DNA of 64,000 bases from Rufibacter sp. DG15C (GCF_001577755.1 NZ_CP010776.1:682001-746000); one strand, 5' to 3'. Shown: positions 51,334-59,665, counted from the stretch's first letter. Notes: a model not told the origin generated them from the letters alone. A program made the numbers and translations.

Positions 51334-52452
51334 ATGAAACTGAAGAAAATCTTTGTCTTTCTGCACCTCTGGGTGGGTTTACTAAGCGGAGCCGTTTTGT
51401 CTGTGGTGGGCATCACGGGCTCTCTGTATGTCTTCCAGCCAGAATTGACCGGGATTTTTTATTCAAAGTATTACCAGACCCAAAACACTGGTCCTGTTTA
51501 TCCAGCAGAGCAAGTAGTACAGAAAGCCGAGACCCAGTTCCAAGAGCCCATTGCTACGCTCAACTTCCCTACCCGTGAGCTGGAGAACTACCAAATCAAG
51601 CTTCAGAAAAAGAAGGAATGGTTGTTTTATGATATTCATACCGGTGAGTATCTAGGCGAAATGAAACAGCGCCGGGGCGTGTTTGAAGGCATTCTGGAAC
51701 TACACCGTCAATTGACTATGGGCGAAACCGGCTCTATCATCACTGGCACCTGTGCCTTGTTGATGGCCTTGGTCTTATTAAGCACGGGTCTGTATCTGTG
51801 GTTCCCTAGAAAGAAGCGCTTGTTAAAAGACGGGTTGCAGTACAAGAAAGGCGCAGGCCCTAAACGCCGGGCGTATGACCTGCACAACGTGACTGGTTTC
51901 TATGTATCCATTCCGTTATTCATCATGGCCATAACGGGCGTGAACTTCGCGTTCCCCGAAGAAACCCAAACCGCCATCAATCAAATTACCGCCACCACAG
52001 AGCGCATGCCCGCTGGTAAAAAACTAAAGTCTACCTATGTGGCTAACGCCGAAGGCCTAGACGTGCAACAGGCCCTGCAACGTATGGCAACCTATTACCC
52101 CAACCACGCCAAACGCAGTCTGGTCCTGCCCAAAGACAGCGTGGGTACCGTCCTGCTCACGTTTGTAGAAGACCCCACCGTGGGCGCTGGACCAGAGATG
52201 AGACCCATGGTGTACCTGGACCAATACACCGGCACAGAGCTTTACCACTTCAACCCAGAAACCAGCCCCCGCGGCGCCCGCATCTTGCGCAACTGGTTTA
52301 TTCCTATCCACTTCGGGGAGGTAGGCGGGTATGTGACCCGAGTTCTGTGGTTTATCCTTGGCTTTCTACCGGCCTTCCTGTGGGTGTCTGGCTTTGTTAT
52401 CTGGCGAAACAAGAAGCGTAAAAACAGGGCGACTACTGTTAAAGTTGGTTAA
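51334..52452 (+). CDS. PepSY domain membrane protein (iron-uptake associated)
   Basis: 372 residues, four membrane segments in the usual PepSY-TM layout: WVGLLSGAVLSVVGITGSLYVF, ITGTCALLMALVLLSTGLYLWF, FYVSIPLFIMAITGVNFAF and VLWFILGFLPAFLWVSGFVIW. Between helices are PepSY-like regions with HRQLTMGETG and PMVYLDQYTGTELYHFNPETS. Conserved HLWVG, ELHRQL and NWFIPIHFGEVGG carry histidines that may bind heme. Related proteins reduce ferric siderophores at the inner membrane. I use ATG 51334 rather than GTG 51328. It follows the siderophore receptor after a strong hairpin. Confidence 0.9.
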   Translation: MKLKKIFVFLHLWVGLLSGAVLSVVGITGSLYVFQPELTGIFYSKYYQTQNTGPVYPAEQVVQKAETQFQEPIATLNFPTRELENYQIKLQKKKEWLFYDIHTGEYLGEMKQRRGVFEGILELHRQLTMGETGSIITGTCALLMALVLLSTGLYLWFPRKKRLLKDGLQYKKGAGPKRRAYDLHNVTGFYVSIPLFIMAITGVNFAFPEETQTAINQITATTERMPAGKKLKSTYVANAEGLDVQQALQRMATYYPNHAKRSLVLPKDSVGTVLLTFVEDPTVGAGPEMRPMVYLDQYTGTELYHFNPETSPRGARILRNWFIPIHFGEVGGYVTRVLWFILGFLPAFLWVSGFVIWRNKKRKNRATTVKVG

Positions 52453-52454
52453 GG

Positions 52455-52492
52455 CGTTTTTAGCATCTTTTCCAGAAAACAGGGCAAAAACG
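52455..52492. repeat. 38-bp palindrome, copy 19
   Basis: CGTTTTTAGCATCTTTT, CCAG, AAAACAGGGCAAAAACG. It begins three bases after the PepSY stop. Confidence 0.87.
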
Positions 52493-52558
52493 GAATTGGA
52501 AGGTTTCTTCTCCCTAAGGGAGAAAGTTTGGATGAGAGCTTGCCGTTGCGGATAAATG

Positions 52559-52585
52559 TAGAGACAACGGCACTGCCTTGTCTCC
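52559..52585. repeat. GAGACAA hairpin, copy 3
   Basis: GAGACAA and TTGTCTC around an inner GGC/GCC, in the orientation opposite to copies 1 and 2. Confidence 0.72.
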
Positions 52586-52628
52586 AACGAATTGCCCATC
52601 TACTGCAGAATTATCTGCTGATGTAAAC

Positions 52629-52660
52629 ACCCCTCTTCGCTCCCCTCAAGGGGAGAATCT
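52629..52660. repeat. CCCCTC block, copy 1
   Basis: Identical over 32 bases to 58201-58232: CCCCTCTTCGCT, then CCCCTCAAGGGGAG (a hairpin), then AATCTG. In both places it follows a GAGACAA hairpin by a similar distance. Confidence 0.8.
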
Positions 52661-52748
52661 GGTTGACAACCGCCTTTGGCATAGACGCTTACAGGTGCTA
52701 GCGCACGCTACGAGGTCTTTTGAGCAAAGGCTGTTCAAATGATTAGGT

Positions 52749-52786
52749 CGTTTTTAGCCTATTTCCTGGAAATCAGCCTAAAAACG
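52749..52786. repeat. 38-bp palindrome, copy 20
   Basis: CGTTTTTAGCCTATTTC, CTGG, AAATCAGCCTAAAAACG. It lies 31 bases past the rtcB stop. Confidence 0.9.
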
Positions 52787-52816
52787 GCCCAGCCTCATCA
52801 TAATACTAAACAACCA

Positions 52817-54040
52817 TCAATCCTTGTAAGGGTCAAACACTTCGTCACTGGCCATGGCCACACCTAATGGTCTAAGTGTGTGCAGGACTTTGATGGTGTT
52901 GCCTTGGTATTGGAGGACGTCTTCCAGTTTCTTGTAGGCCTCTGGGGCTTCATCTGCGCCGGCACCGCGTAGTTCTATTTTGCGGGCTTTCATGCGCATC
53001 TGCACCTGGTCAAAATCTATGAGACCCGGCGAGATGATGGTCTTGCGCTTGACGCCTCTCCTATCGCGTATCCATTTGGTTTTACCGGCGGCGGCGCGTC
53101 TGCTCATGACCCTGCCCGCGCCGTGCACCGTGGAGTACAAGCCTCTGATGGAAAGCTCACTTTCCACACCTTCAATGATGACGGAATTGTCATGCATGTT
53201 GGCGCCAATAAAGCCTTTCTGACCCGGGAAAGCGGGCGTACAGCCTTTGCGAACCACCCAGTATTCTTCACCCTGATGCTTCTCAAACCACGCGAAGTTG
53301 TGGTGGTTATGGATAAGTTCGGTGCTCTGCGCGCCTAGAATCTCCAGCACCTTCTCCACCACCACGTCGCGCCCGGCATAGGCGTATTCTCCCGCCAGGC
53401 CCATGGCCGAGATGTAGTCCTGGCCCAGTTCTGAGTGGATGTCGAACAAGATGGGCGGGCCGTCCATAGGCCCTTCTTTGGCTTTGTCAAAAAACGAAAG
53501 ACCCTGTGACATGGCAATAAAGCCTGAGGCGGTCTTGTGCCCAAAGCCCCTTGACCCGAAGTGCACGCCAATCCAGAGAAAGCCTTTCTCGTCCTCAAAC
53601 AAATCAATGAAATGGTTGCCACTGCCCACAGTGCCTAATTGTGCCGATGCCATTTTAATCATTTCGCGCTGGGGTTTGAAGTCGGCGTTTTGGATGTGCT
53701 CCAGCACCGGATGGTCCACGCGCTTGGGATTGGGCCTACCCACTCCGAAGCCAATCTGGTCTACTATCTCATCCATGATGCGGGCAATGTTCACATCGCT
53801 GGCCAGCACGTTGGTCTTGACGGCCTTGTTGCCACAGCCAATGTCAAACCCCACCCCAGATAGAGACACTTTGTTTTTATACGCCACTGCCCCGCCTATG
53901 GGGTGGGCGTAGCCATAGTGGGCATCGGCGGTGAGCACACCAATGTCTCCCTCGCTCACACAGCGCTGTATCTGTTCAATGGCGCTCTGGTCTATGATTT
54001 CCTCCCCGAAGACCGTGATGTTGTTGATTACCGTAGCCAT
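52817..54040 (-). CDS. rtcB: RNA-splicing ligase RtcB
   Basis: 407 residues of the RtcB family, which joins a 5'-OH RNA end to a 3'-phosphate or 2',3'-cyclic phosphate with GTP and Mn. Metal-site motifs are GVGFDIGCGNKAVKTN, GTVGSGNHFID, WIGVHFGSRGFGHK and NHHNFAWFEKH; the guanylated histidine lies in STVHGAGRVMSR near residue 303. Late motif: KKLEDVLQYQ with KVLHTLRPLGVAMA. It is the shorter bacterial type. No archease or RtcA gene is next to it. Roles in bacteria are in RNA repair after toxin or stress cleavage. It is convergent with the PepSY gene. Confidence 0.95.
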   Translation of the reverse strand: MATVINNITVFGEEIIDQSAIEQIQRCVSEGDIGVLTADAHYGYAHPIGGAVAYKNKVSLSGVGFDIGCGNKAVKTNVLASDVNIARIMDEIVDQIGFGVGRPNPKRVDHPVLEHIQNADFKPQREMIKMASAQLGTVGSGNHFIDLFEDEKGFLWIGVHFGSRGFGHKTASGFIAMSQGLSFFDKAKEGPMDGPPILFDIHSELGQDYISAMGLAGEYAYAGRDVVVEKVLEILGAQSTELIHNHHNFAWFEKHQGEEYWVVRKGCTPAFPGQKGFIGANMHDNSVIIEGVESELSIRGLYSTVHGAGRVMSRRAAAGKTKWIRDRRGVKRKTIISPGLIDFDQVQMRMKARKIELRGAGADEAPEAYKKLEDVLQYQGNTIKVLHTLRPLGVAMASDEVFDPYKD

Positions 54041-54084
54041 AGCTTTTGAGTTGGTGGCTTAGGCTATACGAGAAAAAGTGAGTT

Positions 54085-54122
54085 CGTTTTTGGGTTGTTT
54101 TGGGGAAAAGAGGCAGAAACAG
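54085..54122. repeat. 38-bp palindrome, copy 21 (degenerate)
   Basis: CGTTTTTGGGTTGTTTT, GGGG, AAAAGAGGCAGAAACAG. It lies 45 bases upstream of the rtcB start and left of the GIY-YIG element. Confidence 0.78.
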
Positions 54123-54215
54123 GTTGAGACGCTAGTAGGAGCTACACGCACTACGAGGTAATTTAGTTGGACGTACTTGAGTTAGGGATAAACGGAAATA
54201 CCTGCACTCTCCCTC

Positions 54216-54244
54216 TTTTGTCATCCTGAAAGGACCTTGTGGGC
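54216..54244 (+). repeat. Left 29-bp inverted repeat of the GIY-YIG element
   Basis: Exact inverse complement of 54572-54600. It contains an inner TCCT-GAA-AGGA pair and ends 20 bases before the nuclease ATG. Confidence 0.95.
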
Positions 54245-54264
54245 GTACTAGCCAGACAGAACCT

Positions 54265-54561
54265 ATGAAACAACATAATTACTTCGTCTACATTACTAGT
54301 AATCCAAGTAAAACTGTTTTATACACAGGGGTAACCAATGATTTGGAAGCTCGCCTACAGCAACATAAAGACAATAGAGGAAAGCCGGACACTTTCGCTG
54401 GTAAATTCTACTGCTATAAATTGTTATACTATGAACGCTATGCCAATGTAGAGCAGGCGATTGAAAGAGAAAAGGAAATAAAGTTGCTGGGTAGGCAATC
54501 AAAGGAAGAGTTGATAAAGACAATTAATCCGAAAATGGGTTTCCTTTACATAGCAAGCTGA
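54265..54561 (+). CDS. GIY-YIG nuclease family protein
   Basis: 98 residues, a single minimal GIY-YIG domain of the YhbQ/UPF0213 type. The two motif strands read YFVYITS and VLYTGVTNDLEARL, followed by QQHKDNRG, a Tyr-rich strand CYKLLYYERYANV and the helix EQAIEREKEIKLLGRQSKEELI. The active-site Arg and Glu positions appear present. It is AT-rich compared with rtcB and the protease on either side, which hints at separate origin. The coding frame fills the space between 29-bp inverted repeats, so the gene may travel with them. Substrate unknown; family members can cut DNA flaps or structured DNA. Confidence 0.9.
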   Translation: MKQHNYFVYITSNPSKTVLYTGVTNDLEARLQQHKDNRGKPDTFAGKFYCYKLLYYERYANVEQAIEREKEIKLLGRQSKEELIKTINPKMGFLYIAS

Positions 54562-54571
54562 GTTACAACTT

Positions 54572-54600
54572 GCCCACAAGGTCCTTTCAGGATGACAAAA
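54572..54600 (-). repeat. Right 29-bp inverted repeat of the GIY-YIG element
   Basis: Perfect inverse complement of 54216-54244, starting 10 bases after the nuclease stop. Confidence 0.95.
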
Positions 54601-54622
54601 AGGGGGTAATGGATTGTGAGCT

Positions 54623-54660
54623 CGTTTTTGGCCTATTTCTACCAAAATACGCCAAAGACG
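54623..54660. repeat. 38-bp palindrome, copy 22
   Basis: CGTTTTTGGCCTATTTC, TACC, AAAATACGCCAAAGACG. It lies 54 bases past the tricorn-like protease stop and right of the GIY-YIG element. Confidence 0.82.
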
Positions 54661-54662
54661 AA

Positions 54663-54692
54663 AGAAGCCCTGCCAAATCTGGCAGGGCTTCT
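54663..54692 (-). terminator. Hairpin after the tricorn-like protease gene
   Basis: AGAAGCCCTGCC pairs with GGCAGGGCTTCT around six bases. The T tract on the minus strand is short (TTTCG), so strength is uncertain. Confidence 0.7.
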
Positions 54693-54714
54693 CTTTATCT
54701 AATCGAATCTTGGA

Positions 54715-57700
54715 TTACTTCTTAGGCAGTTCCTGTAACAGAACCTCCACGGCTTTCTCCAGCTGTTGGTCACGGCCTTGGGCGGTTAAAGCTGGTTCAT
54801 TGGCTACCAGGTAGTCAGGCTCCAGTTGGGTGTTCTCTAGGAACTTGCCGCCTTTCAAGGTGCGGTAGCCAATCTGCGGAATCCCGAAGACCATGGTAGG
54901 GTCAATCAACGTTTCCCACCAGACAAACGTACCGGTTCCGGCCACGGGCATGCCCACGGTTTTACCCAGGCCCAGCTCTTTGTAGAGCATCGGGAAGATG
55001 TGCGCGTCTGAGTAGTTGCTTTCGTTCATAACCACCACCGACGGCTTCGTCCATTTGTTGCGAGGCTCATCTGAGAGGTGCTGGTTGCGCGGGATAAACT
55101 CGGCGTAGCGTTTGGTGTTCAGGAAGCTGATGAGGTCATCATGCAGGTTTCCGCCACCGTTGGAGCGGGTGTCCACGATGAGGGCCTCTTTGGTGGCATT
55201 CTTGCCCAGCGCGTCCTCGTACACGGTGCGATAGCTGGCGTCGTTCATGCCCCGTATGTGCACGTAACCCAACCGACCACCCGACAGGCGGTCTACTTTT
55301 TTCCGGCGGTTCTCCACCCAGCGCTGGTACAGGAGCTCGCTCAGCTCACCGGTGTTGATGGGCTTCACGGTCTCTTCCCAACGCGTTTTGGTTTTCTCAT
55401 CATACAGTGAAACCAGCGTGTACTTACCTGATTTGCGGTTGAGAATTTGGTCCAGGTCCGTGTTTTCCTCGATGGCCTGTCCGTCAATCATCTCAATCAC
55501 CACGCCCGGTTTCACTTTGGAACTGGCGCGGTCAAACGGACTCAGGTTGATGACTTCCTTCACCTTCAAGCCTTTGCCAGTATACTGCTCATCATAGAAC
55601 AAGCCTAAAGAAGCAGTGGCATCTGGGTTGGTGGCGCGGTGGCTGTAACGACCGCCCGTGTGCGAGGCGTTTAGTTCGCCCAACAGCTCGCTCAATACAT
55701 CTGCGAAGTCATAGTTGTTGGCGATGTGAGGCAGGAACTGGCGGTAATTCTCTGTGTTGGCTTTCCAGTCTACGCCGTGCAAATCAGTTACATAGAACTT
55801 CTGCTCCAGTTCCCGTATCACGTGGTCGTACATGTAGGTGCGCTCAGCAGAGGCGTTCAGGTTCATCTCGCCGTTTACTTTGAGCGTTTCTTGTTTGCCG
55901 TTCTCGGTGTCCAGCTTGAGGATTTTGCCTTCGGTGAGCACGAACAGGTTTTTGCCGTCTTTGCTCATGGCCATGTCACCACCGCGGGCGCCTAGTTTGG
56001 CCAGCAGTTTGGTGTCATTGTCGCGCAGGTTAGTCACCCACAGGTCGTATCCTTTCTCGAAGCGGGTTAAATAAAACAGTCGGTCACCTTTAGCTGAAAC
56101 CACTGCGTCTGCGATGTCTGAAGACGTACCCGTCAGGCGGGCTTTGCGGTAGGCCAGATTGTCCAGTTCCATGGTCATGCCCGCAGGCGCCATGGTTTTA
56201 GGAGTTTCTCCTTTCTTGCCCTTACCTTTCGGCTCGGCTTTCTCAGCTTGGCTTCTGGCTTCGGTTTCGCGCTTCTCCAGGTCTTCTAGCAAGTTATAAT
56301 CATCCTTGCTCAGCTTGAAGCGGTCAAAGGCATCTTGCGTGGTGAACAGGGCATAAATATCGCCGGTGCCCGAGTTATTGCCGTTGCCCCGAAGGCCTTC
56401 GCGGTTAGAGTAATAGATAATCATCTTACCACCCATCATCCACTGCGGGCCGTTTTCATAATAACCGCTTTGGGTTAAGTTTCTAATGGCGCCGGTACCC
56501 GATGCAGACACTAAACCTACTTCACTCACCCATTGCTTAGGCTGGTTGTACTGCACCAGAAACCACTTTCCGTCTGGTGACCACTCATAGTACTGGTCGC
56601 CGTCTGAGTAGGAGTAGTTGTTGGCGGTGGTCATGATGTCACGCACCTGCTTGGTGGCTTTGTTAACTACGCGCAACTTTACCCGGTCTTCCAGAAACGC
56701 CACTTCTTTGCCGTCTGGCGAATACGCCGGCTGGAACTCCTCTGCTTTGGGATTGGCGATGACCACGTCTTCCTTTAGAATGGTAGACGCATAGAAATAC
56801 GGCTCATTGGCACGTACCAGGCTGGCTTCATACACGTTCCAGCTGCCGTTGCGCTCGCCGGCGTACAGAATCTTGCGGCCGTCCGGCGAGAAGCTCACGC
56901 TCCGCTCCTGCTCCGGTGTGTTGGTGATGCGCTTGGTGATGCCGCCCTCCACCGAGGACACGAACACCTCCCCGCGGTTCACGAACACCACTTCTTTGCC
57001 GTTCGGCGATACTTCCATTTCGGTCATGCCACCCGAGATGGGCAACACCGTCTCTTGGTTGGCCCGAATATCTGAATACAGTTGGATGGCTACTTTTTGC
57101 GGTTGTGCGCCCGGTTTCTGGGTGTAGATTTCGCCATTGTAGGTAAAGGACAATACGCCGTCTTTAGAACCGCTCAAGTGCCGTACCGGGTGTTTGGTGA
57201 AGTTGGTGACCGCGGTGCTTTGCTTCGGGTTTTGCAGGCTTAGCTTGCGTACGTTAAACGTACCGTTGGCTTGTTCGCTCAAATAATACACGTCCTGCCC
57301 GTTGGCCGCCACCATAGGCTGACGGTCTTCGCCGGCATTATCCGTGAGTTTTGTGTGCTGTTTGGTTTTGGCGTTGTAGGCCCAGATGTCACGGGTGATG
57401 GACGAAACATGGTGCTTGCGCAAGGCATTCTCGGGGCCTTTGCGGTCTTGGTACACAATGACGTCACCAGCAGGGCTGTAACGAGCGGACTCGGCGGGCG
57501 TGGTCAAAACCATGCTGTTCTTGCCACCGCTCACCGGCACGCTGTACAACTCCGGGAACGCCCCCGATGGGAACATAGAGTTGTTGGCCGCATCCAGTCT
57601 GGCCGCCGTGAACAATACGTTCTTCCCATCCGCTGAAAAATCTGATGGCAAATCTCCGGAGGAGTTAAAGGTCAGGCGCCTGGACTCTCCGCCCTGGGCC

Positions 57701-57990
57701 GGCATCACAAACACGTCAAAGTTACCGTGACGGTCAGAGGCATAAGCCAATTGCTTACCGTCTGGGGACCAAACGGGCATGTATTCGTAGCCTTCGTGCA
57801 TGGTGAGCGGGGTGGCCGTACCACCCGCGGTGGCCACTCTATATAAGTCGCCTTTGTAGCTAAAGACAATGGTCTGACCGTCTGGCGAGATGGCCGGCGT
57901 GGTCATCCAGAGCGGGGCTTGGGTTTGCGCACTCGCCCCCAGACTGCTGGCGCAGCAGAAGGCCAAAATGGCGAAGAACCTCTTTTTCAT
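54715..57990 (-). CDS. Tricorn-like S41 protease with beta-propeller and PDZ domain
   Basis: 1091 residues with a signal peptide (cleaved after ASAQ), so it is exported, unlike archaeal tricorn. The N-terminal half is a WD40/TolB-like propeller with repeated SPDGKxxxF blades (PAISPDGQTIVFS, PVWSPDGKQLAYAS, SFSPDGRKILYAG and others) up to about residue 620, then a Lys/Glu-rich linker. The C-terminal half has a PDZ region (GLGLFYDEQYTGKGLKVKEV) and a tail-type protease domain. Catalytic pairs seem present: SH in ELNASHTGG (about residue 775), SD in NESNYSDAHIFP (about 993) and a Glu in FLENTQLEPD (about 1052). It should degrade peptides in the periplasm. Confidence 0.92.
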   Translation of the reverse strand: MKKRFFAILAFCCASSLGASAQTQAPLWMTTPAISPDGQTIVFSYKGDLYRVATAGGTATPLTMHEGYEYMPVWSPDGKQLAYASDRHGNFDVFVMPAQGGESRRLTFNSSGDLPSDFSADGKNVLFTAARLDAANNSMFPSGAFPELYSVPVSGGKNSMVLTTPAESARYSPAGDVIVYQDRKGPENALRKHHVSSITRDIWAYNAKTKQHTKLTDNAGEDRQPMVAANGQDVYYLSEQANGTFNVRKLSLQNPKQSTAVTNFTKHPVRHLSGSKDGVLSFTYNGEIYTQKPGAQPQKVAIQLYSDIRANQETVLPISGGMTEMEVSPNGKEVVFVNRGEVFVSSVEGGITKRITNTPEQERSVSFSPDGRKILYAGERNGSWNVYEASLVRANEPYFYASTILKEDVVIANPKAEEFQPAYSPDGKEVAFLEDRVKLRVVNKATKQVRDIMTTANNYSYSDGDQYYEWSPDGKWFLVQYNQPKQWVSEVGLVSASGTGAIRNLTQSGYYENGPQWMMGGKMIIYYSNREGLRGNGNNSGTGDIYALFTTQDAFDRFKLSKDDYNLLEDLEKRETEARSQAEKAEPKGKGKKGETPKTMAPAGMTMELDNLAYRKARLTGTSSDIADAVVSAKGDRLFYLTRFEKGYDLWVTNLRDNDTKLLAKLGARGGDMAMSKDGKNLFVLTEGKILKLDTENGKQETLKVNGEMNLNASAERTYMYDHVIRELEQKFYVTDLHGVDWKANTENYRQFLPHIANNYDFADVLSELLGELNASHTGGRYSHRATNPDATASLGLFYDEQYTGKGLKVKEVINLSPFDRASSKVKPGVVIEMIDGQAIEENTDLDQILNRKSGKYTLVSLYDEKTKTRWEETVKPINTGELSELLYQRWVENRRKKVDRLSGGRLGYVHIRGMNDASYRTVYEDALGKNATKEALIVDTRSNGGGNLHDDLISFLNTKRYAEFIPRNQHLSDEPRNKWTKPSVVVMNESNYSDAHIFPMLYKELGLGKTVGMPVAGTGTFVWWETLIDPTMVFGIPQIGYRTLKGGKFLENTQLEPDYLVANEPALTAQGRDQQLEKAVEVLLQELPKK

Positions 57991-58077
57991 AAAGGGAATG
58001 GAGTTAGTTAGGTTGGTATTGGAAAGCTACGGAATAAGCGCCTTCTATTCAACCCGTTTAGAGGGGATTTATTCAAT

Positions 58078-58115
58078 CGTTTTTAGGCTGTTTTGGATGA
58101 ATTAGGCTAAAAACG
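58078..58115. repeat. 38-bp palindrome, copy 23
   Basis: CGTTTTTAGGCTGTTTT, GGAT, GAATTAGGCTAAAAACG. It lies 88 bases upstream of the protease start. Confidence 0.85.
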
Positions 58116-58138
58116 GAAATCATGCTGAAAATTGGTTA

Positions 58139-58165
58139 TAGAGGCAATGGCATTGCCTTGTCTCT
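58139..58165. repeat. GAGACAA hairpin, copy 4
   Basis: GAGGCAA and TTGTCTC around an inner GGC/GCC, same orientation as copy 3. Confidence 0.7.
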
Positions 58166-58200
58166 TACGTATTTATAAACGGTATCTGCAAATGTAAACT

Positions 58201-58232
58201 CCCCTCTTCGCTCCCCTCAAGGGGAGAATCTG
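58201..58232. repeat. CCCCTC block, copy 2
   Basis: Identical over 32 bases to 52629-52660, and like it preceded by TGTAAAC with a short variable segment. Confidence 0.8.
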
Positions 58233-58343
58233 CGTTTAATTAAGCGCCTATTTAGTTCGCTAACTAGATACTTACACATCACAAAAAGTGAATGAAGTCG
58301 TGATAATAGCAACTGATGCTCCTGCGGCAAATTCATAAAAACA

Positions 58344-58393
58344 AAATCCCATTTTTGGCCTATTTTCATGAAAACAGACCAAAAATGGGATTT
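58344..58393. repeat. 38-bp palindrome, copy 24, with extended stem
   Basis: The core is 58350-58387, CATTTTTGGCCTATTTT, CATG, AAAACAGACCAAAAATG. Flanks AAATCC and GGATTT add six pairs. It is 30 bases past the tdk stop. Confidence 0.93.
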
Positions 58394-58422
58394 CAAAAAT
58401 TAACTCGTGACTTGGGAATAGC

Positions 58423-59016
58423 TTAAAGCTTTCCCTTCAATCCCTCTTGAAAGCAGTGACGGCAACGGGCCTCGTACGAGTCCGTTTCGCCTAATAACAC
58501 TTTCTCTTGGGAGGCGGCATTTCTAAAAGAGTACGAGGCAATTTCACCGCACTGCACGCAGATGGCGTGTACTTTGGTCACGTACTCGGCTACGCCCATC
58601 AAGGCCGGCATGGGTCCGAAGGGTTTGCCCAGGTAGTCCATGTCCAGTCCGGCGACAATCACGCGCACGCCTGAGTTGGCGAGCTGCACGCAGACATCAG
58701 TGATGGCATCGTCAAAGAACTGGGCCTCGTCTACGCCCAGTACGTCACAGCTGCTGCCCAGCAAGAGCATGTCGTTGGCGAACTGGATGGGCGTGGACCG
58801 GATGGAGGTGGCGTTATGCGACACTACGTCCTCATCATGGTAACGCGTGTCAATGGCCGGCTTGAAAATCTCCACGCACTGTTTGGCAATCTTGGCGCGG
58901 TTGAGCCGGCGTATGAGCTCTTCGGTCTTTCCTGAGAACATAGACCCGCAAATCACTTCTATCCAACCACGCTTCTGGGTCTGTTGGCGGTTTCCCACCC
59001 GAGGCTCTATGAACAT
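58423..59016 (-). CDS. tdk: Thymidine kinase (type II)
   Basis: 197 residues. Tdk phosphorylates thymidine with ATP in the nucleotide salvage pathway. The P-loop is [10 protein letters not shown] (residues 24-33), followed by the DEAQFF motif near residue 97 and the lid region. Two zinc pairs, CVQCGEI and CRHCFQEG, mark the type II tetrameric enzyme. The family feedback site for dTTP is typical of such enzymes but cannot be judged here. Start ATG 59014-59016 gives a 17-residue N-terminal tail before the core. Confidence 0.96.
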   Translation of the reverse strand: MFIEPRVGNRQQTQKRGWIEVICGSMFSGKTEELIRRLNRAKIAKQCVEIFKPAIDTRYHDEDVVSHNATSIRSTPIQFANDMLLLGSSCDVLGVDEAQFFDDAITDVCVQLANSGVRVIVAGLDMDYLGKPFGPMPALMGVAEYVTKVHAICVQCGEIASYSFRNAASQEKVLLGETDSYEARCRHCFQEGLKGKL

Positions 59017-59301
59017 AAATTACTATACTAATTAAAATGGGCTCCCGTGCTGCCTATTGCCTTAACACATGACCAAGTTACATGGTGCCCCGCCTTCCCT
59101 AATGCACAACTTTTCCACACACTTATCCAATCCCCTGTCCCTCAGAAGATTGACCAATTTAACAGCAGATGAAAGACCCGATTTAATTGAGTTGGAAAGC
59201 ACGCGCACGTAGTGCGAAAACGGTTAAGACAGCTAGCATCCGGAAACGTAAGGTTGAAGTTAATTACCATCTCCAACGTACCTAAACAGCAAAACCGCAG
59301 T
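59017..59301. other. tdk-ferredoxin spacer
   Basis: About 285 bases with no gene, no 38-bp palindrome and no clear promoter box on either strand. It is one of the few long gaps without a palindrome copy. Confidence 0.5.
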
Positions 59302-59622
59302 TTAACTGCTGTAGGTCAAGTGCGGCAGCTTGGTCTGCTCGGGGACGCGGCAGGTGACGGGGCCGGTTATGTGGGTTTGGCAGGTGAGGCGGGCATTGGG
59401 CTTGAGGCGTCCGTTCTCCCTGAACCGGACCTCAGGAGCGGTGAGCGGGGCCAGGTTTTCTTCGCCGGCTTTGACAATCATGCGGCAAGAGGTGCAGCGG
59501 CCTCTTCCGCCGCAGGCGTGCATCCAGTCTACACCGGCGGCCTGCAGGGCGGCCAGAACCGTCTGCCCCGGGGCTACGTTAAGCGTTTTATCTGCCAGAT
59601 TCTGCACCGTTAATTCGCCCAT
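59302..59622 (-). CDS. 2Fe-2S ferredoxin
   Basis: 106 residues, plant-type ferredoxin fold with cysteines at 37, 43, 46 and 81 (ACGGRGRCTSC then LTCQTH), the C-x5-C-x2-C spacing that binds a 2Fe-2S cluster. It passes electrons in the cytoplasm. The C-terminus is short. Its partner reductase is not in the window. It is divergent from the unknown gene at 59666 with only 43 bases between the starts. Spacing to tdk (285 bases) suggests a separate unit. Confidence 0.93.
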   Translation of the reverse strand: MGELTVQNLADKTLNVAPGQTVLAALQAAGVDWMHACGGRGRCTSCRMIVKAGEENLAPLTAPEVRFRENGRLKPNARLTCQTHITGPVTCRVPEQTKLPHLTYSS

Positions 59623-59665
59623 TATTCCCTATCTTCGCTATCTTTACCCCTGTATGCTTCCGCCA

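Larger units (their letters stand above)
52453..52816. other. PepSY-rtcB intergenic region with repeat insert
   Basis: No gene. It holds palindrome copies 19 and 20 and, between them, an insert with a GAGACAA hairpin (52559-52585) and a second block CCCCTCTTCGCTCCCC (52629-52644) shared with 58201-58216. Confidence 0.7.
54212..54605 (+). mobile_element. Inverted-repeat element carrying a GIY-YIG gene
   Basis: 54216-54244 and 54572-54600 are perfect 29-bp inverted repeats (starting TTTTGTCATCC and ending CCTTGTGGGC on the left). Similarity extends about five more bases outward with one mismatch. The 327 bases between contain the complete GIY-YIG gene and almost nothing else. The arrangement looks like a small self-contained element. 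It has no transposase, so movement would need another agent or the nuclease itself. Palindrome copies 21 and 22 flank it. Confidence 0.65.
57991..58422. other. Protease-tdk intergenic region with repeat insert
   Basis: No gene. It has palindrome copies 23 and 24 and, between them, a GAGACAA-type hairpin (58139-58165) followed by the CCCCTC block copy 2 (58201-58232), the same order as at 52559-52660. Confidence 0.7.

Noticed and set aside
59330-59665. Longer N-terminus of the unknown protein at 59666
   Set aside because: The upstream frame is antisense to the ferredoxin gene, and a near -7 promoter box lies between.
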